DNA of 64,000 bases from Streptomyces luteolifulvus. GTDB lineage: Bacteria > Actinomycetota > Actinomycetes > Streptomycetales > Streptomycetaceae. Both the position numbers and the translations under genes were made by a program. The DNA lies in assembly GCF_008806595.1 (NCBI RefSeq), contig NZ_VZRB01000017.1:1-64000 (forward strand), given 5' to 3'. Below are positions 51,357-58,428 of the stretch, in pieces (position 1 is the stretch's first letter; the number at the start of each line of letters is the position of its first letter). The notes below the pieces were generated by a model, which worked only from the letters and a program-made list of their open reading frames with translations, had not been told where the DNA came from and did not search any database.

Positions 51357-52429
51357 ATGGGTCCCTTCCTGGTGGGAGCCGTGGGGCTCGTCGGGCTGTC
51401 GTCGTGCGGTGCGGAGAGCCGGCCGGCCGTGCCCGGATCGGAGTCCGGGGTGAACCACGGCAGGGTCGTGGTGGGGGATGGTGTCCGGGCGGGGGTGTGC
51501 GATCCCGGCAGACGGAGGGCGAGTGGGGGCAGGCGCAGCCCGCGGTGGCGGACCCCGCGCGGGCGGCGCGGCCCGACCCGGTCCACCACGGCCATCCCGG
51601 CGCGGAACAGCGCGGCCGGCACCACCAGGCAGGCCAGGATCCAGAAGAGGGTGACACCCCAGGGCCGGCCCACGCCCCAGGGCTGTTCGGCGAGGACCTT
51701 GCCGCCGTACTTCAGTGAAACCGTGTAGTCGCCGTGCGCCCCGCCGGGCAGTTCGACCGGAAGCCTGATCTGCGCCTTCCTGCCGGGCTGGATCGTGCCG
51801 CGCCACTGCTGCTCCTCCCACTGCGGGGCGAACACGCCGTGGGAGGTGCCGATGTGGAACACGGGGTTCTTGACGGCCGAGGTGCCGACATTGCCGACGG
51901 TGAAGACGAGGGTGCGCGCGGGCGGCGCCCCGAACCAGGTGAGCAGGCCGCTCGACCCGTCGAGCCGGGTGTCCGTGAGGACGGACAGCCGTCCGCCGGC
52001 CGGTTCCGCGGGCAGCGGTTCGACCGCGTGCCCGGCCACCTGGAAGATCGCGTCGGCCTCCGCCGCGGCCCCGGTCGCCGTCGCCACGTGCACCACGCAG
52101 GGGCAGGGCACCGGCGGCTCGGCCACCGGCAGCTTCTTGCCGAAGCGTCCCCGGGCGTCGGTGGTGACGGCCCGTCCGTCCGCGTTGGCGCAGGAGTTGG
52201 TGCCGCCGACGACACCCCGCGACGGCACGGACTGCCCGCAGATCAGCAGCATCAGCAGGGTGTGCGGCCGCCAGCCGCTGCCGGTGACCGTGATCGAACC
52301 CCCCGTCCCCGCCTGTGATGTGGAGAGCCTCACGCTCGGCCTGTCGGCCGCCGTCGCCGTGCCCGACAGAGGCAGCAGAAGCAGGGCGAGCACCGCCGCC
52401 AGCGCCGTCATCCGCACCTTGCCGCTCAC
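51353..52429 (-). CDS. secreted/membrane protein with neocarzinostatin-like domain
   Basis: The protein has 358 residues. A signal peptide (MTALAAVLALLLLPLSGTATA) is followed by a module SVRLSTSQAGTGGSITVTGSGW, LLMLLICGQSVPSRG, a Cys pair around NSCANADG, VTTDARGRF and PVPCPCVVHVATATG. This matches the beta-sandwich and paired cysteines of the neocarzinostatin apoprotein-like fold. A second beta domain follows (LVFTVGNVGTSAVKNPVFHIG), then a membrane helix (WGVTLFWILACLVVPAALFRAGMAVV) and a Pro/Arg cytoplasmic tail. It is coupled to both neighbours by 4-base GTGA overlaps. It is likely a membrane component of a surface complex; fold assignment is moderate. Confidence 0.78.
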   Translation of the reverse strand: MSGKVRMTALAAVLALLLLPLSGTATAADRPSVRLSTSQAGTGGSITVTGSGWRPHTLLMLLICGQSVPSRGVVGGTNSCANADGRAVTTDARGRFGKKLPVAEPPVPCPCVVHVATATGAAAEADAIFQVAGHAVEPLPAEPAGGRLSVLTDTRLDGSSGLLTWFGAPPARTLVFTVGNVGTSAVKNPVFHIGTSHGVFAPQWEEQQWRGTIQPGRKAQIRLPVELPGGAHGDYTVSLKYGGKVLAEQPWGVGRPWGVTLFWILACLVVPAALFRAGMAVVDRVGPRRPRGVRHRGLRLPPLALRLPGSHTPARTPSPTTTLPWFTPDSDPGTAGRLSAPHDDSPTSPTAPTRKGPM

Positions 52430-53289
52430 CTCGCCGCTCCCGTCAACTCGGCTTCGCCACGGTGGTGTTCGGGCGCCGGGCCGTCATCGGGGTCACGGCG
52501 CCCGCGACCTCGTAAGACGACCAGCGCGCCGAGCGCGGCCAGCGCACCCGCGGCCCCCGCCACCGCGCCCCACGGCACGAACCGTGCCGACGCCTGTGCC
52601 GAGTCGCGCGCCCCGCCCGCCGCGGTCACCGTCAGCCGCACGTCGACCGCGTCCAGGGCGGGCCGGCCGGGCCAGGGCTCGGTGAGCCGCAGCCGGCGGC
52701 CCGGCGGCAGTTCGACGGACAGGGTGCGCGGGGCGCGGTCGAGAAGGGGGCCGAAGACCCCGTCGGCGCGCACGGCGAGCCGCGGCACGAGGACGGTCGT
52801 ACCTCGGTTGACCAGCTCGTACGCAATGCGGTCGCCGTGTACGGCCACGTTCTCGACGGTCAGCGCCGAGAGCTCGGGGCCGCCGACCCGAAGGCGGAGC
52901 GGCACGGACCGGGAGCGGCCACGGGTGTCACGGACGAGGATCGTGCCGGAGCGGTCGCCGGGGGCGGCTCCCGGCGGGACGGTCACCGTGAACGGGACGT
53001 CGGCGCGGGTCCGCGCGGGGACCCGCACACCGCTCTCGGCGAAGGTGACACGCACGCCTGTGCCACGCAGCCGCACGGTGACCGGCTCGTCGCCCCGGTT
53101 GACCACGGACACCCTGTCCTCGAGGACCGACCCCGGCGCGCCTTCGGCGTAGAAGGACGGCCGCCCGCCGCCCGAGGGCACGACGGACCACCCGTCCGCG
53201 GCCGTCGCCGCCGGGGCGGCGGCCATCAGCAGCGCGAGGGGCAGCAGAGACAGCAGGGTCAGGCACGGGACACGGGCGGTTGACGGCAT
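52426..53289 (-). CDS. DUF916-like (WxL-interacting-type) membrane protein
   Basis: This 287-residue protein has a signal peptide (LTLLSLLPLALLMAAAPAATA), then WSVVPSGGGRPSFYAEGAPGSVLEDRVSVVNRGDEPVTVRLRG. This reads as the peptidoglycan-binding domain of DUF916/WxLIP proteins: two Ig-like strands sets, with DVPFTVTVPPGAAPGDRSGTILV and a second domain around LSALTVENVAVHGDRIAYELVNRGTT. The C-terminus has one membrane helix (VAGAAGALAALGALVVLRGRGRR) and a charged tail. In Firmicutes such proteins bind WxL proteins at the cell surface. Here no WxL protein is present, but sortase-anchored proteins flank it. Confidence 0.8.
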   Translation of the reverse strand: MPSTARVPCLTLLSLLPLALLMAAAPAATAADGWSVVPSGGGRPSFYAEGAPGSVLEDRVSVVNRGDEPVTVRLRGTGVRVTFAESGVRVPARTRADVPFTVTVPPGAAPGDRSGTILVRDTRGRSRSVPLRLRVGGPELSALTVENVAVHGDRIAYELVNRGTTVLVPRLAVRADGVFGPLLDRAPRTLSVELPPGRRLRLTEPWPGRPALDAVDVRLTVTAAGGARDSAQASARFVPWGAVAGAAGALAALGALVVLRGRGRRDPDDGPAPEHHRGEAELTGAAR

Positions 53290-53305
53290 GGGCGGCTCCG
53301 GCGTC

Positions 53306-53373
53306 GTACGGAGGTGCGGTTCGTACGGACGTGGGGGGCGTACGAACGTGGGTGGCGTGCGAAATGGGGCGGG
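53306..53373. repeat. 17-bp direct repeats (4 units) before the DUF916-like gene
   Basis: Units begin at 53306, 53323, 53340 and 53357, exactly 17 bases apart: GTACGGAGGTGCGGTTC, GTACGGACGTGGGGGGC, GTACGAACGTGGGTGGC and a weaker GTGCGAAATGGGGCGGG. They fill most of the 90-base gap between the LPQTG gene and the DUF916-like gene. Confidence 0.85.
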
Positions 53374-53379
53374 CGTGGT

Positions 53380-54081
53380 TCAGTGGCGCGGCCGCGCCGT
53401 CTGGTTCCTCCGCGTCAGCCACAGCGCGCCCGCCGCGCCCGCGAGCAGCACCGTGCCGCCCAGCGTGCCGAGGGCGATCGCCGAGTCCTCGGGGCCGGTC
53501 TGCGGGAGCTCGGCACCGGAGCCGCTGCCGCTCTGGGACGTGCCGCCCGAGGAACCTCCGGCCGCCGCCGTCACGTCCAGGGTGAGCGAGGGACCCGGGC
53601 TGTTCGACGGCGTGCAGGTGGTCGTCGTGCCGAGGGCCTCGATGGTGAGCACACCCGCCGTGAACGTGACCTTTCCGGTCTTCTTCGGGGTGTACGTCCC
53701 GCTCAGGTCGTTGATCTTGATCGGGGTGTTCGCGGGGATCGCGGCCTGGTTCGCCGGGCCCGTCACCCGTACGGTGCCGCTGTCGGCGCCGCCCAGCTCG
53801 ATGGTGGCGCTCGGCTTCATCGACCCCTTGCCCAGCTCGACCGGGCTGGACGAGACGCCCTTCTGCCAGGACATGGTGATCTTGTAGCCGCCGCCGCTCT
53901 TGACGCCCTTGATGTCGATGGGCGAGACGGCGCTCTTGTCGCCGATCGGCGTCTTGCACTGGTAGTTGACGTCGACGACCTCGGCGTGGGCTGCGGGGGC
54001 GGCCATCAGCACCGCCGAGCCGGCCAGGGCCGCGGCGGACGCGAGCGCGGCGGTTCGTATGTGGTACGTCCGGTTCGACAC
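53380..54081 (-). CDS. sortase-anchored surface protein (LPQTG) with one beta module
   Basis: This 233-residue protein has a signal peptide (AALASAAALAGSAVLMAAPAAHA) and then a single module of the same type as module B of the LADTG protein: YQCKTPIGDKSAVSPIDI, SSSPVELGKGSMKPSATIELGGADSGTVRV, INDLSGTYTP and GVLTIEALGTTTTCTP. A Gly/Ser linker follows, then LPQTG, a hydrophobic helix and RRNQTARPRH, a complete sortase signal. The start GTG 54081 has GAGGGG upstream. It is first in the four-gene operon. Confidence 0.9.
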   Translation of the reverse strand: MSNRTYHIRTAALASAAALAGSAVLMAAPAAHAEVVDVNYQCKTPIGDKSAVSPIDIKGVKSGGGYKITMSWQKGVSSSPVELGKGSMKPSATIELGGADSGTVRVTGPANQAAIPANTPIKINDLSGTYTPKKTGKVTFTAGVLTIEALGTTTTCTPSNSPGPSLTLDVTAAAGGSSGGTSQSGSGSGAELPQTGPEDSAIALGTLGGTVLLAGAAGALWLTRRNQTARPRH

Positions 54082-54156
54082 GGTCCCCTCATTCCTGACG
54101 GCACATCAGATCGGCCGTCAAGGTACGCCCGGGGCCTTGAGGAGGGAAGACACAGC

Positions 54157-54186
54157 GCGCGCCGGATCTGTGGTGATCCGGCGCGC
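54157..54186 (-). terminator. terminator after anti-sigma gene
   Basis: A perfect 12-bp inverted repeat (GCGCGCCGGATC / GATCCGGCGCGC) with a 6-base loop lies 130 bases past the anti-sigma stop codon and before the surface operon start. It separates the two transcription units. Confidence 0.8.
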
Positions 54187-54315
54187 AAGACGTGTCGTAC
54201 GAAGAAGGGTTCGCGCCGCGAGTGACCGCCGATCGGCGGCGAGTGGGGCGCGCGGCCGGCTTCCAGGACCTGCCGCTCACCCGGGCCGACCAGGTGCCGC
54301 CGCTTCCCTGCGGGC

Positions 54316-54822
54316 CTATGCGGGCGCGCCCAGTTCCGCCCACACAGTCTTGCCCGCGACCCCGGGAGCCCGGACGACTCCCCAGTCCAGGCACAGCCGC
54401 TGCACGATGAACATCCCGTGACCGCCGGGGCGCCCCGCGCGGTGCGGGGTACGGGGAGCCGGCTGCCCTCCGCCCTTGTCGGAGACCTCGATGCGGATCA
54501 CCTTGTTGTCGCAGGAGATCCACAGTTCGTCCGGGCCCTCGGCGTGCAGACAGGCGTTGGTGACCAGCTCGGAAACGACGAGCAGCACATCCTCGGCGGC
54601 GGCCCGCTGATCGGCGCCGGCGGCGGGCAGCCAGCCCCACGCGTAGAGCGCCTGGCGGGCGAAGTCGCGGGCGAGCGGTACGACACCGCTCTCGCCGTCG
54701 AAGCTCAGCCTGCGGACGTGTTGGCCCCCCGACGACACAGCCGCGCCCCCCTCGGACGCCCCGGAAGCCCCGCTGGGCTCCGGGCCGCGGTCGCCCGGCG
54801 GGTAAGGCCGGGTGGTGCTCAT
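54316..54822 (-). CDS. prsI: RsbW-like anti-sigma factor (serine kinase/ATPase fold)
   Basis: This 168-residue protein has a disordered N-terminus (1-35), then a GHKL ATPase domain: RRLSFDGESGVVPLARDFARQAL, VLLVVSELVTNACLHAEGP (N-box), IRIEVSDKGGGQP (G1) and GGHGMFIVQRLCLDWGV (G2). Such proteins hold a sigma factor inactive and phosphorylate an anti-anti-sigma. The gene set and order (anti-anti-sigma, anti-sigma, divergent sigma) resemble the sigma-I locus of S. coelicolor, from which the symbol is taken on memory. It follows the STAS gene on the same strand by 217 bases. Confidence 0.85.
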   Translation of the reverse strand: MSTTRPYPPGDRGPEPSGASGASEGGAAVSSGGQHVRRLSFDGESGVVPLARDFARQALYAWGWLPAAGADQRAAAEDVLLVVSELVTNACLHAEGPDELWISCDNKVIRIEVSDKGGGQPAPRTPHRAGRPGGHGMFIVQRLCLDWGVVRAPGVAGKTVWAELGAPA

Positions 54823-55039
54823 CAGCGCTTCACCTCACCGATTCACCGGTTCACGATTCAAAAGTCACTGCACGGTCAGTACGGCGGCCGGCGGTACGGC
54901 ATTCAGTACGTCGTGCGGTACTGAGGTCTCCTGCCCGACCGGACCGGCAGAACACCCCCTATTCGGCATGAAACGCGTTGCGCCTGAAAACCGCCGGCAC
55001 AGAGGGGCTGCCGGCACACGGTCCACCGGGCCGGCGGGC

Positions 55040-55426
55040 TCAGCCCTCGCCGCCCGCATCGTCGGCCAGGGCCGCTGTGACGCTGTCATGGACAGCGAAG
55101 ACCGCTTCCGCTCCCGTGATCTCGAAGACCCGCGCCACGACGGGCAGCATGCCCGCGAGATGCACCCCGCCACCGGCCGCCTCCGCCTTCAGTCGCGCGC
55201 CGAGCAGCACATTGAGCCCGGTGGAGTCGCAGAACTCCAGGCGCGAGCAGTCGATCACCAGGCGACTGAGCCCCTTGGCGAGGCACTCGTCGAGTGGCTC
55301 ACGCAACAATTCGGCGGTGTGGTGATCCAACTCACCCACCGGGGTCACGACGGCGCTGGAGCCCTCTTCCCGCACCTCAACCAGAAGCCGGCCTGACTGG
55401 GTACTGCCGACCGTCCCGCGGTCCAT
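55040..55426 (-). CDS. arsI: STAS-domain anti-anti-sigma factor
   Basis: This 128-residue single STAS domain has AVVTPVGELDHHTAELLREPL, SRLVIDCSRLEFCDSTGLNVLLGA and GAEAVFAVHDSVTAAL. Ser68 in CDSTG is the expected phosphorylation site targeted by the partner kinase. When unphosphorylated it would sequester the anti-sigma factor and free the sigma factor. It is transcribed with the anti-sigma gene, probably from a sigma-B-type promoter 70 bases upstream. Symbol by analogy with S. coelicolor sigma-I regulation. Confidence 0.87.
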   Translation of the reverse strand: MDRGTVGSTQSGRLLVEVREEGSSAVVTPVGELDHHTAELLREPLDECLAKGLSRLVIDCSRLEFCDSTGLNVLLGARLKAEAAGGGVHLAGMLPVVARVFEITGAEAVFAVHDSVTAALADDAGGEG

Positions 55427-55497
55427 GCCGTCTCTCTCTCCCGACGTCGTGGGTGCTGCTGACGCCCTCGAACACTACGCCTTCTCCACACACCCCG

Positions 55498-55521
55498 ACA
55501 CCCGAACAACCCCCCACAAAC
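55498..55521 (-). promoter_or_regulatory. candidate sigma-B-family promoter (GTTT-14-GGGTGT)
   Basis: On the minus strand GTTT (55518-55521) is followed after 14 bases by GGGTGT (55498-55503), close to the GTTT-N14-16-GGGTAT/C pattern used by Streptomyces sigma-B-like factors. It lies about 72 bases before the STAS gene, suggesting the divergent sigma factor feeds back on its own regulators. Confidence 0.5.
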
Positions 55522-55675
55522 GGACATAACTCCACAAAACGCACTTGCGGCGGGCTCGGGAAAGCAGGTAGGGCTAGTAGGACACGCGACCGACACGGCC
55601 GGCTTTGGAGGCGCCGCACACCGCAGTGCACGCACTGGCTTCGGCAGCCATATGCCGACAACGATGGAGGACATC

Positions 55676-56623
55676 ATGTCACCCCGGCTCGACGCATCGC
55701 GCACCCATGAGGCGACGTCGACTTCCCCCCCGGAACATCTGAATCCCATCGAGCGCGACGACGTACTGACCGACGTCGCGCAGGACGACCGGGAGCACCG
55801 GGACGACCAGGACGACCTAATCGCCGGACTTCCGGAGATCCCCCCGTACGACGAGGTGGCTCCGGTCGACGCACGGGCCCTGTCCAAGACCCTCTTCGCG
55901 CGGCTGGAGTCGCTGGAGGAAGGGACCCACGAGTACGCGTACGTCCGCAACACGCTCGTCGAACTGAACCTGGCCCTGGTCAAGTTCGCCGCCTCCCGCT
56001 TCCGCTCGCGCAGCGAGCCGATGGAGGACATCATCCAGGTCGGCACCATCGGCCTGATCAAGGCGATCGACCGCTTCGAACTCAGTCGCGGCGTGGAGTT
56101 CCCCACCTTCGCGATGCCGACCATCGTGGGCGAGATCAAGCGTTTCTTCCGGGACACGTCCTGGTCCGTGCGCGTACCGCGGCGGCTGCAGGAGCTCCGG
56201 CTCGACCTGGCCAAGGCCGGTGACGAACTGGCGCAGCGGTTCGACCGCGCGCCGACGGTGCCGGAGCTGGCGAAACGCCTCGGCATCTCGAACGACGAGG
56301 TCGTCGAGGGCATGGCCGCGTCGAACGCGTACACCGCCTCCTCGCTGGACGCCCAGCCGGAGGAGGACGACGCCGAGGGCGCCCTGGCGGACCGGATCGG
56401 CTACGAGGACCACGGGCTCGAAGGCATCGAGTACGTCGAGTCGTTGAAGCCGCTGATCGCCGAACTCCCGTCCCGGGACCGGAAGATCCTCTCCCTCCGC
56501 TTCGTCGCGGGCATGACCCAGTCGGAGATCGGCGAAGAGCTGGGCATCTCGCAGATGCATGTGTCGCGCCTGCTGTCGCGGACGCTGGTGCGGCTGCGCA
56601 AGGGGCTGACGGTCGAGGAGTGA
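55676..56623 (+). CDS. sigI: sigma-B/F/G-family RNA polymerase sigma factor
   Basis: This 315-residue sigma factor has an acidic N-terminus (1-60), then region 2 (LVKFAASRFRSRSEPMEDIIQVGTIGLIKAIDRFELSRGVEFPTFAMPTIVGEIKRFFRD). Region 3 follows (PTVPELAKRLGISNDEVVEGM), then region 4 (LPSRDRKILSLRFVAGMTQSEIGEELGISQMHVSRLLSRTL). ATG 55676 was chosen over two upstream ATGs because GGAGGA (55666-55671) directly precedes it. It is divergent from the STAS/anti-sigma genes, so activity is probably set by partner switching under stress. Symbol by analogy with S. coelicolor SigI. Confidence 0.9.
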   Translation: MSPRLDASRTHEATSTSPPEHLNPIERDDVLTDVAQDDREHRDDQDDLIAGLPEIPPYDEVAPVDARALSKTLFARLESLEEGTHEYAYVRNTLVELNLALVKFAASRFRSRSEPMEDIIQVGTIGLIKAIDRFELSRGVEFPTFAMPTIVGEIKRFFRDTSWSVRVPRRLQELRLDLAKAGDELAQRFDRAPTVPELAKRLGISNDEVVEGMAASNAYTASSLDAQPEEDDAEGALADRIGYEDHGLEGIEYVESLKPLIAELPSRDRKILSLRFVAGMTQSEIGEELGISQMHVSRLLSRTLVRLRKGLTVEE

Positions 56624-56640
56624 CGGCCTCGTCGTGATCG

Positions 56641-56675
56641 GTGTGCCCGGCGCCCGGAAGGGGCGCCGGGCACAC
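56641..56675 (+). terminator. terminator after sigma factor gene
   Basis: A perfect 14-bp inverted repeat (GTGTGCCCGGCGCC / GGCGCCGGGCACAC) with a 7-base loop starts 18 bases past the stop codon. Confidence 0.9.
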
Positions 56676-56813
56676 TGCTTGCACGGGCCGTTCACTGGTT
56701 ACCCACAGAAACGTCTTTTCCCATCGGGCACCTTCCATCACTATGGCTCCGGCCGACTGGCCGGTCTGCCAGGGCCGTGGCAGATGGCGCCATGGTGTGC
56801 GAGGAGGCGGGGA

Positions 56814-58400
56814 ATGGCTCGGGCCGACGACGGGACCGGCAAAGGAGCGGAATCCGGAGACGGTTCCTGCAGGGCCGCGTACTCCGGCGCCTCCGACGCG
56901 CGGCTCACGGAGCTGCTGCGCGCCGACACGGCCTCCGCGTACGCGGCCCTGCAGGAACTGCGCGCACGGCACCGCCCGGCGGTCCTCGCCCACGCCCGTC
57001 TGTGCACCACCAGCGAGTCCGCGGCACGGCAGTTGGCGGCGCAGGCGTTCACGCTGGCTGCCCGGGAGACGGCGCGGGGCATCGACCCGGGCGTTCCCTG
57101 GCGGCACCGGCTCCTGCTGCTGGCCGGGCGGGTGGCTGCGGGATGGGCCCGGGACGAGCGCGCCGCCGGACTCCAGGCGGGTCTGCTGCTCGTCCTGAAC
57201 TCGGCGCCGCCCGGGGGGCCGGTCCCGCCGCTGTGCGGCCCGTTCCGTTCGCTGCCCGCACGTACGCAGGGGCTCGTCTGGTACGGAATCGTGGAGCAGG
57301 AGCCCGCGGACCGTACGGCCGACTTTCTCGGCCTCACCCACGAGGACGTGGTCTACGGCATGGAGCAGGCGCTCCAGGCCATGGCCCAGGCCTGTCTGAA
57401 GTCCCGTCTCGCCGCCTCCGACGACCCCCAGTGCGGCGACTTCCGCCGGCTCATCGAGGAGTCGGTACGACCCGACCATCCGCGTGTCAGCGCCGATCTG
57501 CACACCCACATGGCGCACTGCGGACACTGCTCGACGGCGCACGAGGAGCTGTCCGCCCTGCGCGACAACCCGCGCGCCACACTGGCCGACGGCCTGCTGC
57601 CCTGGGCCGGCACGGCGTACGTCACGGAAGAGGGCGCGAACCCCGACGCCCACGCCCGACGAGGCCTCACCACCCGCCCGTCTTCGGCGGCCTGGCCACC
57701 GCCCCGTACCGTCGTCCTTGCCTCGGCGGTGGCGCTGGGCGTGGCCCTGGCCCCTCTTCTGGTGCTCCTGTTGTCCCCGGACGATGCGTCGACCCAGTCG
57801 CCCGTGTCGTCCCAGCAGGCGGTGGGCTCGACGGTGGTCCCGCCCCCTCCGCCGCCGGTGACGGTGACGGCCACCGTATCGGCGACCCCGTCCCCCTCGG
57901 CGACGAGCAGGCGCCCCTCCCCCAAGCCGAGTCCCACCCGGACGAAGACGCCCCGCCCGAAGCCGCCGACGCCCAAGCCCTCCCCGACCCACCCGCCGGA
58001 CGGCACTTTCGCGCAGGTGGTGAACGTCGCCTCGGGCCTGTGCCTGGACATCCGCGACGGCTACATGGAGAAGGGCACGGACGTTGTCACGGCCCCCTGC
58101 GACGCCTCCCGCACGCAGCGCTGGCGGGTCGACTCCCGGCTCGACGTCCTCCAGTCGTACGCCGACCCCGACTTCTGCCTGGACAGCCGCGGCGACGTGG
58201 ACCGCGGCGTCGGAATCTGGGAGTGCGACTCGGTCTACGGCTACAACGGCGACAACCTGAGATTCACGGTGGACGACGACGGTGTGATCCGCCCCGCCAT
58301 CGACATCGCCACAGCCGTGACCCCGGCCTATGGCGAGAGCCTGTTCCTGGAACGGCTGAGCGGGAGTGCGGAGCAGCGGTGGCGGGCGGGGACGTCCTGA
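56814..58400 (+). CDS. membrane protein with sigma-like N-terminus, zinc-binding motif and ricin-type lectin domain
   Basis: The protein has 528 residues. Residues ~20-200 are helical and recall ECF sigma regions 2 and 4 (LRADTASAYAALQELRARHRP; ARTQGLVWYGIVEQEPADRTADFLGLTHEDVVYGMEQAL). Residues 230-239 (HTHMAHCGHC) hold an HxxxCxxC zinc motif like that of anti-sigma ZAS domains. A membrane helix follows (~300-325, TVVLASAVALGVALAPLLVLLL), then a Pro/Ser/Thr/Lys stalk, and from ~395 a beta-trefoil (VVNVASGLCLDIRDGYMEKGTDVV, RTQRWRVD, SAEQRWRAG QxW motifs). It probably couples an outside glycan-binding domain to an inside regulator-like domain. ATG 56814 has GAGGAGG 6 bases upstream. Role unknown. 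Confidence 0.82.
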   Translation: MARADDGTGKGAESGDGSCRAAYSGASDARLTELLRADTASAYAALQELRARHRPAVLAHARLCTTSESAARQLAAQAFTLAARETARGIDPGVPWRHRLLLLAGRVAAGWARDERAAGLQAGLLLVLNSAPPGGPVPPLCGPFRSLPARTQGLVWYGIVEQEPADRTADFLGLTHEDVVYGMEQALQAMAQACLKSRLAASDDPQCGDFRRLIEESVRPDHPRVSADLHTHMAHCGHCSTAHEELSALRDNPRATLADGLLPWAGTAYVTEEGANPDAHARRGLTTRPSSAAWPPPRTVVLASAVALGVALAPLLVLLLSPDDASTQSPVSSQQAVGSTVVPPPPPPVTVTATVSATPSPSATSRRPSPKPSPTRTKTPRPKPPTPKPSPTHPPDGTFAQVVNVASGLCLDIRDGYMEKGTDVVTAPCDASRTQRWRVDSRLDVLQSYADPDFCLDSRGDVDRGVGIWECDSVYGYNGDNLRFTVDDDGVIRPAIDIATAVTPAYGESLFLERLSGSAEQRWRAGTS

Positions 58401-58428
58401 CCGCCTCGGACCGCGCCGACGCCCGGGC

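Noticed and set aside
50028..54081. Horizontally acquired island
   Set aside because: GC content and codon use look like the neighbours and no integrase, tRNA or flanking repeats are visible.
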